From positions 1-41,475 of the IMG/VR virus record IMGVR_UViG_3300030104_001428: a stretch of 41,475 nt of DNA; one strand, written 5' to 3'. Shown piece by piece: positions 6,469 through 14,967 of this stretch. How positions within the stretch are numbered: position 1 is the first letter of the stretch; each line of letters begins with the position of its first letter. The notes beneath the pieces are model-generated. The model was not told the origin of the DNA. It ran no database searches and saw nothing but the letters and a program-made list of their open reading frames with translations. The position numbers and the translations under genes are program-made. Source of the stretch: a virus.

Positions 6469-8501
6469 TATGTAGGCGCCCTCATCCCATATTGTGGGGG
6501 ACTAAGGAAACTACCAACACCTCCCAACGTACTCAAACCAACTCCAAGCCCTGCCATTAACGGGCTAGGCGGAGGCGTAAATTGCTGTTGGGTTTGTTGT
6601 GTGCCAGCTGTCTGGGTTGCGGTTCCAATGAACGGTAACAGCGCTGAGTATTGCTGTAGCGGAGCCTGCTGAGCTTGCAATGCGTTTGCTCGTTGTGCGT
6701 TCAATATCTGCTGCTGTAGAGCCTGTTGTTGTGCGCCCATACCAGAGAGTAAACCAATATTAGATAACCCAGCTTGCTGCGCTTGTCCGCCAAGGCCTTG
6801 CATGAATCCGCCCAAGCCTTGTTGCGCTTGGAATCTCTGCTGTCCTATCTGGCCTTCGAGTCCTCCCATCTGACCAAATGCACCCGCCAGTTGACCCGCC
6901 GATCCTAACGCCGCCTGTCCAGCCCCAGCTTGCGCTTGTTGGCCTGTCTGACCGAAGCCCACTAGTGTTTGCCCTAAGCCAGTACCAGCACCGTATCGCT
7001 GCCCTGCTGTCTGCCCAAGCCCACTAGCAAGTTGTTGTTGTGATCCAAATCGTTGAGATCCAAGAGCGCCCAAGCCGCTCGCCAATCCTCTTTGAGCGCC
7101 CAACACATCGCCTGATATTCCTCGAAGAGCGCCGCCTAATTGTTGTTGTGATCCTAACCTTTGTCCAGCCATTCCAGCTAAACCGCTGGCCGCTGTGCGC
7201 TCTGCCTGCTTTTGTCTTGCAAACTCAGAAGTACCCATCCTCTGAGCTTCTGTAAAGCCTCTAGAGCGAATGCCTGCTATCTCTTTAGCCAAGCCCCTGC
7301 CGAGCGCTTCTGTGCGCTCATCAGCGCTGAGACGCGCCCTAGAGCCAAAGGCTGACTCTCCTCCAGCTCGTATATTTCTAGCGGTATCAGCTATGTCTGC
7401 AATGTTAGCCTGTTTAACCGCGTCTTCAACGGTTTGCTGAACCACACGATCCTCGTATGGGTCAAAAAATTGTTCAGTCATTGATTGGTCGTAACCGCCC
7501 GTAGTACCTCTTAACAGATCCTCTGACTCTCCCAGAGCGCCACCAAATCCTTCTGTTGCGCCAATTTGTCTTCTGGCTATATCTCCAGCAGATCTTCCAA
7601 ACTGATCTGTAGCGCCCCTCTGGATGCCTTCAGCCTCACCTAAACGCCTGCCAAACTCATCCGTTGCTCCACGGCGTATGCCTTCGGCTTCGCCTAAGCG
7701 CCCATAAAGGTCTGTCGTTGCACCTCTTGCTAAATCCCGTCCTTCCCCAAGAGAGCTAAGTAAACCCTCTAAACCGGATTGGCGTAATCTTCTTTCTTCA
7801 GCAACACCCGTTTGTGTTGCGTCTAACCCTCGTAATCCATAACCCCTTGCGGCTTCTTGGCCTGTCTCTAATTGACCAATGCCCGTCTTGTAAGCTTGTT
7901 CTGCCTCACTCAAAAATCGGTCTTGTACGCCACCGAGATCACGCGCCGCCTGCATTGCGTCCAGCTGGTCTTGAGACATGCCTGCCACTTCTTGTGGCGT
8001 AATGATGGGTCTGCCCTGCTCGTCAAAAAACGTGCTTTTAACTGCCTCCATCGCTCCGGGGATGAAACCGCCTTGGCCGTCTAGGCCAAATAAAAGCTGT
8101 TGTAACGCTGGATCTCTTGAAGTGGTTGCGGTTTGTGCGCCAGCCATGTAAGGGTCTTGAGAGCCATCATCTTGTACTGGAGCGCTTTCTTGTCCAAAGT
8201 TTGGATCAACATAACCGCCGTCATAGGGGTCTTCTTGTCCAAAGTTTGGGTCAACGTAACCTCCGCCGTAGGGGTCTTCGTAACCTCCGCCGTAGTAGTC
8301 ATCGAATCCGCCGCCATAGTAGTCGTCGTAGTATCCTCCAAAGTCGCCTAACCCGCCTATGCCGCCGCCGTAATAGTCATCGTATCCGCCTGTGTAGTAC
8401 GGGTTTCCTTGGTTAGCTACCTCCTCAGATAAAAATCCACCGCTTCTGCCTCCGCCATAGCCAAACGATCCATCCATGTTTGATCCGGGGTATTGACTCA
8501 T
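6468..8501 (-). CDS. Repeat-rich Gly/Gln/Tyr virion protein, 677 aa
   Basis: It has three kinds of low-complexity sequence. Residues about 30-105 are acidic YGGG/DDYYGGG repeats followed by two DPNFGQE copies. A central part (about 245-335) shows a period near 18 residues, for example RGATDEFGRRLGEAEGIQ, as in extended helical or coiled-coil rods. The C-terminal 250 residues are rich in glutamine, glycine and alanine (SQQQLGGAL, QAQQGLGGF). The start was set at 8501, preceded by GGGGGTCGCCTG; an in-frame ATG at 8519 lacks a Shine-Dalgarno sequence. It lies in the structural operon and is probably a tail or internal virion component; no family is recognised. Confidence 0.6.
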   Translation of the reverse strand: MSQYPGSNMDGSFGYGGGRSGGFLSEEVANQGNPYYTGGYDDYYGGGIGGLGDFGGYYDDYYGGGFDDYYGGGYEDPYGGGYVDPNFGQEDPYDGGYVDPNFGQESAPVQDDGSQDPYMAGAQTATTSRDPALQQLLFGLDGQGGFIPGAMEAVKSTFFDEQGRPIITPQEVAGMSQDQLDAMQAARDLGGVQDRFLSEAEQAYKTGIGQLETGQEAARGYGLRGLDATQTGVAEERRLRQSGLEGLLSSLGEGRDLARGATTDLYGRLGEAEGIRRGATDEFGRRLGEAEGIQRGATDQFGRSAGDIARRQIGATEGFGGALGESEDLLRGTTGGYDQSMTEQFFDPYEDRVVQQTVEDAVKQANIADIADTARNIRAGGESAFGSRARLSADERTEALGRGLAKEIAGIRSRGFTEAQRMGTSEFARQKQAERTAASGLAGMAGQRLGSQQQLGGALRGISGDVLGAQRGLASGLGALGSQRFGSQQQLASGLGQTAGQRYGAGTGLGQTLVGFGQTGQQAQAGAGQAALGSAGQLAGAFGQMGGLEGQIGQQRFQAQQGLGGFMQGLGGQAQQAGLSNIGLLSGMGAQQQALQQQILNAQRANALQAQQAPLQQYSALLPFIGTATQTAGTQQTQQQFTPPPSPLMAGLGVGLSTLGGVGSFLSPPQYGMRAPT

Positions 8502-8537
8502 CAGGCGACCCCCATACAAAACTTTAAGTTAAAATCC

Positions 8538-10319
8538 TTAACTGGTTGCATTGGCATACCTCTCAAATGCATTCATCATTTGATACATAAGCTGGGTTCC
8601 TCGCTCTCTGTCCTCTGAGCTGGATGGCACTAGAGCCAAGATACCATCTGGTTGTTCGTTTAGCTCGAAAGAACCAGCTCCTCGAACCGCTTGGCCTGTC
8701 ATCACAAACTCACCATCGCTAAGCATAGCGGGAATGTCGTCTGAAGTTTCAGTTCCGGGTCCGCTGATATAACCGTTCATTTCCTGAAAGTCTTCCATGG
8801 CTACGTTGCCGCCATTTGCGTATGCCATCGGGTAAATGGCTCCACCGTTTGCCACTTGAATAGGAGGCTGTTGCTCAATGTCTCTGGGGTCATAGTCTGG
8901 CATGTTTGGGTCATAATATTGCGACACTCTAGCAGGCCCAGTTGCTCTGGTTACCATGGTTGGGAACCGTGGTTGTAATCCAAACTCAACGGGGTTGGGC
9001 GCTTCTCTGCCCATCCTACGAGCGATCTCAGCTTCTATGTTGTATCTGCCACTAGCGTCCATTGTGGTTAAAGGAACCATTGGCACGCCTTTATCTCTTT
9101 CTGCTTCTTCCTTGGCCAGCTTGCCAAGCATGTAAGCTGCACCGCCAGCCAAGCCTAACTTGCCGAGGTCGCCTTTTTGGCCTAAGCCAAGCATACCCAG
9201 AAGTCCCGGCAAACCGCCTTTGCCTCCAACTACAGAGTCGCCAAGACCAAGACTTAAAGTTTTTTCAAACCGCCCTACTGTTCCTTGCGCTTTTTCTTCA
9301 AGCATCTCAACAATTTCGGGATTAGCCAATTTTTGTGCGTCAGTCATTTGGTCTAATGTGTCTATCGCTTCCCGCGCTTCAGCATCCGAAGCTATTTGAG
9401 TTGGAGTGCCGCTACCAAGGCCAAGCCTGTTGGCTAAACCTTTGCCAGCCATTGGACCTCCCTGATAGGTTGATCCAAGCTCTCCAAATACTCCGCCAGC
9501 TAATGGATTTCGTACAGCATCTTGCAGCGTTCCTAAAAAATCACCTGACCCCTCAAGAGCGCCACCCGCAATCGGTGATACTCCGGGGATTCCTAAACCA
9601 GCAATGCCGCTAGCAACAGTGCTTCCTACAGCTCCTAACGCTTTTCCAACGACTGGTATTTTTGCAGCCAATCCACCAATACCGCCTAGCGCTGCACCGA
9701 CAGCGGTTCCAACGCCGGGAACTAACATAGCAATAGGAGCAACAACTTTAGCGGCTTTCCCAAGAAACTTGCCTACCTTTTTAAGAAAACCAAACTCTTC
9801 TAAGCCAGTTACAGGGTTCAGGCTGGCAATGCCTGCGCCCACAACATATTGTTCTGGGTCTACTCCAATTTCGTTCAGCCGTCTTTCAACAACTTCTTCA
9901 AACGCTGGATCTCGCATAGCTTGCACTGGCAAAACGACTTCACCGGGAGTCAAGTGAGCAATCGTTGTGTCTCCTCCTCGCCCTTGAGCAGCAGCAAGTT
10001 GAGAAACGTCAGACAAGGGAGCATTTGCAGCGTTAATAACATTTTCAGCCATGCTGGAAAACATAGCTTTTTCTTCTGGATCTTCAGTCATGGCTTGTTC
10101 AGCCATCAAACCATCAATTGCAGAAGCAAGCTCTGCATTGGGGTCAGCGCCCTCAAACATGCGAAGCTCTTGATCTGATACGGAGCCAGTTGCTGGCATA
10201 TTTGGCAAACCAACCATAGATGGAGCGCTATCTTCAAACGCTTGCATTTCTTGATTAGAAATTGATCCAGCGCCAGCAAACCTATTAATTCGTTCTAAGA
10301 GTTCCGGTGATATATTCAT
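8538..10319 (-). CDS. Virion-associated protein with repeated LxxGExV motif, 593 aa
   Basis: Residues 18-30 (GSISNQEMQAFED) and 45-57 (GSVSDQELRMFEG) are an internal repeat. LTPGEVVLPVQAM (123-135) and LSDGEFVMTGQAV (533-545) are a second repeated motif near opposite ends. A glycine-rich hydrophobic stretch (VAPIAMLVPGVGTAVGAA, then GIGGLAAKIPVVGKALG) around 190-245 could be membrane-active. The C-terminal part has NGG elements (VANGGAIYP, YANGGNVAM). I remember GPGTxTSDxIPAMLSDGEFV-type sequences from marine phage virion proteins of unknown function. It precedes the repeat-rich 677-aa gene in the structural operon. Confidence 0.62.
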   Translation of the reverse strand: MNISPELLERINRFAGAGSISNQEMQAFEDSAPSMVGLPNMPATGSVSDQELRMFEGADPNAELASAIDGLMAEQAMTEDPEEKAMFSSMAENVINAANAPLSDVSQLAAAQGRGGDTTIAHLTPGEVVLPVQAMRDPAFEEVVERRLNEIGVDPEQYVVGAGIASLNPVTGLEEFGFLKKVGKFLGKAAKVVAPIAMLVPGVGTAVGAALGGIGGLAAKIPVVGKALGAVGSTVASGIAGLGIPGVSPIAGGALEGSGDFLGTLQDAVRNPLAGGVFGELGSTYQGGPMAGKGLANRLGLGSGTPTQIASDAEAREAIDTLDQMTDAQKLANPEIVEMLEEKAQGTVGRFEKTLSLGLGDSVVGGKGGLPGLLGMLGLGQKGDLGKLGLAGGAAYMLGKLAKEEAERDKGVPMVPLTTMDASGRYNIEAEIARRMGREAPNPVEFGLQPRFPTMVTRATGPARVSQYYDPNMPDYDPRDIEQQPPIQVANGGAIYPMAYANGGNVAMEDFQEMNGYISGPGTETSDDIPAMLSDGEFVMTGQAVRGAGSFELNEQPDGILALVPSSSEDRERGTQLMYQMMNAFERYANATS

Positions 10320-10323
10320 AAAG

Positions 10324-10635
10324 TTAACTAATCGTGACCGTTACAGCGCCCACGCTTACAGTTCCTCCAAGTCCAGTCAAATAGGTTTGATGCTCATACA
10401 AATTCCTAAACTCAGTGCCATCAAAAGCCTGATGCACTTCTACCGTACTGTTAAATATTATAGCACCCGTTGCAAATTGTAACGTAGAAATTTCGTCAGC
10501 GTTGAAGGTAGGGGTGCGGTCAATGTCCGCGTCTCCTAGGTTGATTTCGAGTATCCTGACCAGTCGGTTGAATGTGTCACCAGAAACCGTCTCTTCAGTA
10601 GCCAGAGGCAAGCGAGTCTCTAGCAGCTTGCTCAC
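10324..10635 (-). CDS. Small structural-operon protein, 103 aa
   Basis: This 103-residue protein is predicted to be mixed alpha/beta. It ends GTVSVGAVTVTIS, close to the end of the 104-residue protein at 14651-14965 (GLGEVTITIS). Its start overlaps the stop of the upstream 636-residue gene (10635), so they are co-translated. The family is unknown to me. Its position between the stabiliser-like protein and an internal-protein candidate suggests a small tail or connector component. Confidence 0.68.
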   Translation of the reverse strand: MSKLLETRLPLATEETVSGDTFNRLVRILEINLGDADIDRTPTFNADEISTLQFATGAIIFNSTVEVHQAFDGTEFRNLYEHQTYLTGLGGTVSVGAVTVTIS

Positions 10636-12545
10636 TAGCCCCTCCGCCCAGAGGGCTGCATGTCTAACCTAGTGTTTCCGAGTCTCCACTTGAAGTCTTT
10701 TTGGTTGGCCGTTACTGAGTTGTCGTCATCCGACTCAACACGCAAAACCATTTGTCGGGTTCTGGTTCTTACGTTTGTGAAAGTTGTTGAATTGGTAATT
10801 TGACTTGTCGAGTCTGTCGATAGCGACTCGGCGTTATAGTTTCTTCTCTTGATAACCATGTTGACAGCTGGCGTGTTTGATACGCCTTGCGTTGTCGAAA
10901 ATTTAATGTCTGGGATCAGCTTTTTGACAAACATAAAGTTTTCGCCGTCACCCAAATCAATATCAGCTGATTCAATAAATACGTTGGACATCGCGCTAGA
11001 GTCATCATTGAAGCCAGTTTCATGAACGTAGATCACTCCGTCTCCAGAAACTTTACCGCCAGCTACTGGCTTGTCTTCTATACCTGCGTCCAGCCAGCTG
11101 TATCGTACCAAGGAGCCAATACTCCAAGACTGCTCTTCATAGTTGTACATTACATAACGTGATATTTCATTAGTATCGTCTTCTTCAGACACATACCAAA
11201 ACCACACTTCAGAGTTTTCTGCGTTGAGTGAAGCAAAGCACTTAAAAGCTTGAGTGAGGTTCAAGTCACTGAAAACGTAATCTTGCACGCTGCAAGGTAA
11301 TTTTTTGACAGCGCCGTTGTAGTAATAAAATCCGTTTTTGCTCATAAAGAACACGCCAACAGGACTGTTGACGGCTGCTTTGGGAGAAATTAAACCAGCG
11401 CCCTCGTTAATTAGGTTTAGAGCAAAAGTCAGCGGCGGTCCAATAAACGTCATTGAATACAAACTGGTATCCGTCCAGACCAACACTTCTTGACGAGACT
11501 TCAGTCCACCAATAATCAGTGAGCCTGATGATAGCCGCACAGAACCAGCCGTATTTGTAGCAATAGGATTAAAGTCTAATTCGTTTTCAGTGTCAGAAAA
11601 CGCTACTAACATCGGGTCAATAACGCCTGTGCGGTTTCCGCTGCTGCTGTCAATAGGATCAGCTCCTAACACAATTAAATGCCTGTCTACTTCGCTGGTT
11701 ACAACCTGCAACCCAAGAGTTGGCACTTTGCTGGCTCCAGATATCCCTTGCAACTCAAGTGACCTGACTGAAATGCCATTGTTTTCAACCCAGCGGTAAA
11801 TACCTCCGCCTCTTGGATTGATAATTAAGTTTTCTCCGTAGTTGTCATGAGTCCAGAGGCGAAGCTGACCAGAAGCCGCAATAGATGAAGCAGATCCAAA
11901 CGTGCCAGAACCCCAAGTCCCAACACCCCAACCAGCAGAAGGCACATACACATCTAGGCCTGAATTGATTTGATAAGCACCCACAACACTACTGCCGCCG
12001 TTTCCGCTGTCGCTTGCGTTGGCTGTAACCGTAGAGCCGCTAGTATCTTTTGCAGTGATCGTGTAAGTGTTTGTGCCTGTAACCAGCAGTATTTGATATT
12101 CTTGGTTAAGAACCGCAGCTGTCACCAATCCGCCCAATGAAGAAGCGCCTGAAAAAGTTACAAAATCTCCAGTGGCTGCGCCGTGTGATGTGTCCGTGAC
12201 TGTAACCGTAGAAGAGCCGTTTGACGCGCTAAAGGTAACGTCTCCCGCGCTGGTTGTGACGCGCAACGGCGTAACATCGTTATACTTTTCGCCCTCTTCG
12301 ATGTAATACTTGAAGGTTGTACCAATACCCAAGTAACGCGCACCGCCCAGCGAGATCCAGCTATGTAAGGCTCTGCCAGATCCTATGTAAGTATTGGTAT
12401 CAGATTGTTTTTCCCAGCCCCCAATTTTTTCAGGACGGCCTTTTCGGAATCGAACAAGGTTGCCGTCTACCCATCCGTTTTCGTTGGAGTAGTCGGTTTC
12501 CTCTTTGTTGATTCCCGGTTTAAAATTTAACGTGGTAAGTGGCAT
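10635..12545 (-). CDS. Tail stabiliser/hub-like protein (P22 gp10-type, putative), 636 aa
   Basis: The N-terminus (FKPGINKEETDYSNENGW, then VDGNLVRFRKGRPEKIGGW) is typical of beta-propeller-like stabilisation or hub proteins that close the portal channel in short-tailed phages; the analogy to P22 gp10 is structural and by memory. Residues about 95-190 form a Ser/Thr/Gly-rich insertion with an Ig-like look (TVTVTDTSHGAATGDFVTFS). The rest is beta-rich with repeated aromatic strands (VFFMSKNGFYYYNGAVKK). It is followed by a small coupled protein. Structural role is likely; the exact homology is unproven. Confidence 0.68.
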   Translation of the reverse strand: MPLTTLNFKPGINKEETDYSNENGWVDGNLVRFRKGRPEKIGGWEKQSDTNTYIGSGRALHSWISLGGARYLGIGTTFKYYIEEGEKYNDVTPLRVTTSAGDVTFSASNGSSTVTVTDTSHGAATGDFVTFSGASSLGGLVTAAVLNQEYQILLVTGTNTYTITAKDTSGSTVTANASDSGNGGSSVVGAYQINSGLDVYVPSAGWGVGTWGSGTFGSASSIAASGQLRLWTHDNYGENLIINPRGGGIYRWVENNGISVRSLELQGISGASKVPTLGLQVVTSEVDRHLIVLGADPIDSSSGNRTGVIDPMLVAFSDTENELDFNPIATNTAGSVRLSSGSLIIGGLKSRQEVLVWTDTSLYSMTFIGPPLTFALNLINEGAGLISPKAAVNSPVGVFFMSKNGFYYYNGAVKKLPCSVQDYVFSDLNLTQAFKCFASLNAENSEVWFWYVSEEDDTNEISRYVMYNYEEQSWSIGSLVRYSWLDAGIEDKPVAGGKVSGDGVIYVHETGFNDDSSAMSNVFIESADIDLGDGENFMFVKKLIPDIKFSTTQGVSNTPAVNMVIKRRNYNAESLSTDSTSQITNSTTFTNVRTRTRQMVLRVESDDDNSVTANQKDFKWRLGNTRLDMQPSGRRG

Positions 12546-12574
12546 AGAAAAAGTCTACCACAAAAGTAAAAATT

Positions 12575-13000
12575 TTAAGCTAATCTAATTATCGCTGCTG
12601 TTGCATTCGCTGCTGGAAAAACCACTGTAAAATCGCCAGCCGTGCTTGTCTTGTCTCCGCCAAAATCAATTGCAGCGATTGCCTTGTTTGAGTTTGTTGT
12701 ATTGTACAAAAGGCATCCACGCGCCGTGACTGTAACATTTGAGAAAGTCAAATCGGCAAAATCAACAATAGCTGTAGTGCCTGATGTTGTTGGCGTTACG
12801 TTCGTTAACGCAGATCCGCCTGCGCTGTAATTGGTTCCAGAGCTTTGCCCAGTTGTAACATATGCGGTTGTACCAGCCCCCAGCGTTGCAGAAGAGGTAT
12901 AAAGAGCTAGTTTGATGGAATCCGCACCGTTCGTAAGGTTGTGTCCCTCAACTAGTATTTCTTGCTTGAATGATGTAGCTATCGCGCTTGATATTGCCAT
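12575..13000 (-). CDS. Conserved beta-rich virion protein, 141 aa
   Basis: The sequence is Ala/Thr/Ser-rich with alternating hydrophobic residues (SIKLALYTSSATLG, ATAAIIRLA), typical of small phage tail or decoration proteins. No catalytic motif is seen. It follows the 97-aa gene by 1 nt and lies 29 nt upstream of the stabiliser-like gene. I judge it structural from composition and position; I cannot name the exact component. Confidence 0.7.
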   Translation of the reverse strand: MAISSAIATSFKQEILVEGHNLTNGADSIKLALYTSSATLGAGTTAYVTTGQSSGTNYSAGGSALTNVTPTTSGTTAIVDFADLTFSNVTVTARGCLLYNTTNSNKAIAAIDFGGDKTSTAGDFTVVFPAANATAAIIRLA

Positions 13001-13001
13001 G

Positions 13002-13295
13002 TCATAACTCCTTAATTATCTTGGCCATGTCTTCATGACCTTGATTCATCAACAAGTTTATCATGGTTGTTCGATCAGATGTAATAGCATTTTTAATACC
13101 ATGCAAGACTATTGTGTAAATATAGTTTTGAAACGCTTCTGCCTGTTGGCGTATATGAGGCGCTGCATTTTCAGAAATAGAACAGATTTTGTTGGTTATC
13201 TGCTCTGCCCAAAACTCTGGGTCATGCCCTTTGTTGTTGGTTGTCCCAACCGAAACGCTGCCTAACTGTATAAAGCTTTCGTTGCCTTCACCCAC
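13002..13295 (-). CDS. Hypothetical protein, 97 aa
   Basis: No known family. The protein starts MGEGNESFIQLGSVSVGT and then has helices (HIRQQAEAFQNYIYTIVLHG) ending in INLLMNQGHEDMAKIIKEL. It overlaps the end of the upstream Rossmann-like gene by 8 nt, so it is translationally coupled. It may be a small assembly or tail factor; nothing in the sequence decides this. Confidence 0.68.
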   Translation of the reverse strand: MGEGNESFIQLGSVSVGTTNNKGHDPEFWAEQITNKICSISENAAPHIRQQAEAFQNYIYTIVLHGIKNAITSDRTTMINLLMNQGHEDMAKIIKEL

Positions 13296-14007
13296 GGTAC
13301 GGCTCCGGTGACCTCATCTCTTCTGGCATTTGCACTCCAGCTCTTTCCATTTCTTCTTCTATCTTAGATTGCTCGCAAACAATCCACTCTGGTTCGTTTG
13401 GCACGGCTAGAATAGGATCTTTCAGTCTGTGAAAACCATAGATGCGTTCTTCTATCGGTACGCTATGGTCCAGCAAAGTTGACCTATGAGATACGCCAAT
13501 CTGTATTTTTGCATCCATGCATTTTGCCAACCAGAACTCAGTGCAAGCGCGTCCAGCCTCTGCAAAGTGCAGACTGTGCTTGTAAGTGTAGTCGATTCCA
13601 AACAAATCAATTCGCGCAACCTTGTGCCAATACGCAAAGGCAATTGTCATAGGAATTGTGTTGTTCAGGTACGCGCACTTCGTATCTTTTACAATCTGCT
13701 TTACCGGATACAAAACCGCACTAGGGACTCTTGGGTCAAGATCGCTTGTGTAACAAGGTATGTCACATTCTGGCAAAAACCGTTTCATTACTTCGGTTTG
13801 TGAGCCAGCATCGTCACTGTCAAAAAAACGACTAGCTGGATCTAACATGAACATTCGGTCAGACTTGTAAACAGCAGCAGCTGAATTAATCGTCCAAACT
13901 TCATCCCACTCGACTGAGTTTTCTTTTCCTATCGCAAAATCGACTTGCGAATTCCCAAGGGCCACAATCGCTATGTGAGCGCCCTCAAGAGACTCTATTT
14001 TTTGCAT
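13288..14007 (-). CDS. Putative Rossmann-like protein (DUF115/MptE-like?), 239 aa
   Basis: The N-terminus (GAHIAIVALGNSQVDFAI) resembles the first beta strand and glycine loop of a Rossmann fold. WDEVWTINSAAAVYKSDRMF and IDLFGIDYTYKHSLHFAEAG follow the pattern of DUF115/MptE-like proteins, which include sugar or pyrophosphate transferases. It sits between the adaptor gene and a small structural gene, an unusual place for an enzyme. It might modify a virion surface or glycan, or be a repurposed structural protein. Confidence in a Rossmann-type fold is moderate; the function is inference. Confidence 0.62.
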   Translation of the reverse strand: MQKIESLEGAHIAIVALGNSQVDFAIGKENSVEWDEVWTINSAAAVYKSDRMFMLDPASRFFDSDDAGSQTEVMKRFLPECDIPCYTSDLDPRVPSAVLYPVKQIVKDTKCAYLNNTIPMTIAFAYWHKVARIDLFGIDYTYKHSLHFAEAGRACTEFWLAKCMDAKIQIGVSHRSTLLDHSVPIEERIYGFHRLKDPILAVPNEPEWIVCEQSKIEEEMERAGVQMPEEMRSPEPYRG

Positions 14008-14654
14008 TAACTAACCCCAGTTCTCAGGAGGTCATAGCGATATTCGTCTCTTTGTTCGCGTCCCTCCGCAATATTCTTCATTCTAGCAATGGCTTCTTTA
14101 AAGCGTCCTTCAAACGTAGCCATTACGTCTGGAGGTTCTTTTAGAAACACTGCCGCCTCTGCGAGAGAACCATAAAGAAGAGCATCGGGATAATCAGTGG
14201 AAATGAATGTTGTGCCGCTATCTGCTCCAGCAGTCAAAGATGCTGGCTTGTGTAGATAATGAAGCTCAACCGTGTAGTTTGCGTCAGGGATTGGCGCAAC
14301 CTCAAAAGCCGTGTCATCGAAAAGCGAATAATATCTAGGCTTACCAGTCGTACTAGTGGATGGAGCAAATTCTTTCATGAAAGAAGGATGCTTGTAGTCC
14401 AAGTACGCATAGGTGCTGCTTGATATGACTGCCAGACTAAACGGCGCATAAAAATCAGTTGGCGTTGCTAAAAATCGATTACTGGAGGTAAGCGCTCCCT
14501 GCACATTCTTGCGTTGCTTAGGAAGCTCAACCAGTTTAAAGATTCTGGACTCCGCCTCTTTGATAAAAGTGGGCAGATTTGTAACAAACGAAGATTCAGT
14601 ACACTCAAGGTAGTCCTGAATAGCCGTTTTTAAAGTTGCCAGTGTAAAGCTCAT
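14007..14654 (-). CDS. Head-tail adaptor-like protein (SU10-adaptor-type), 215 aa
   Basis: A helical N-terminus (LKTAIQDYLECTESSFVTNL, then AESRIFKLVELPKQR) is followed by a beta-rich middle (YYSLFDDTAFEVAPIPDANY) and a C-terminal helix (RFKEAIARMKNIAEGREQR). This layout is typical of phage adaptor proteins that sit on the portal ring. It overlaps the upstream 104-aa gene by 4 nt. Placement next to a second adaptor-like gene (14968-15663) supports a portal-tail connector role, which is inferred by family pattern. Confidence 0.72.
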   Translation of the reverse strand: MSFTLATLKTAIQDYLECTESSFVTNLPTFIKEAESRIFKLVELPKQRKNVQGALTSSNRFLATPTDFYAPFSLAVISSSTYAYLDYKHPSFMKEFAPSTSTTGKPRYYSLFDDTAFEVAPIPDANYTVELHYLHKPASLTAGADSGTTFISTDYPDALLYGSLAEAAVFLKEPPDVMATFEGRFKEAIARMKNIAEGREQRDEYRYDLLRTGVS

Positions 14655-14965
14655 GATATCGTTATGGTTACCTCGCCTAGACCCACTGTAATTTCGTAGG
14701 TATCTAGTTTGGTCCCAAGTATACCTTTGTCCACATTTGTGTACAAGACAAATGCATTGTTATCATCTTGTGTATCTGGCCTCGCATTTTTCAAAGCTTC
14801 AGGATCAGGCCTGTGTGGTTTTGGCTGAAGCTGAGGGTGTTTTGGTGACCATTGGTCTGGACCAACCAACAAGCCGTCCCATGTCTTTTTCATCTCACGC
14901 AACTTGTAGCGAAACCCTGTTATGTCACAGATTCCGTACGCATGTTTGCCGCTTGCAAATGCCAT
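14651..14965 (-). CDS. Conserved small virion protein, 104 aa
   Basis: It starts MAFASGKHAYGICDITGFRY, a pattern I remember from small proteins of marine phages near the adaptor genes, with CDITGFRYKLREM and KTWDGLLVGPDQW. It ends GLGEVTITIS, similar to the end of the 103-aa protein at 10324-10635. No enzyme motif. It lies between the two adaptor-like genes and is coupled to the downstream one by an ATGA-type overlap, so a connector or tail-associated role is likely. Confidence 0.7.
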   Translation of the reverse strand: MAFASGKHAYGICDITGFRYKLREMKKTWDGLLVGPDQWSPKHPQLQPKPHRPDPEALKNARPDTQDDNNAFVLYTNVDKGILGTKLDTYEITVGLGEVTITIS

Positions 14966-14967
14966 AA

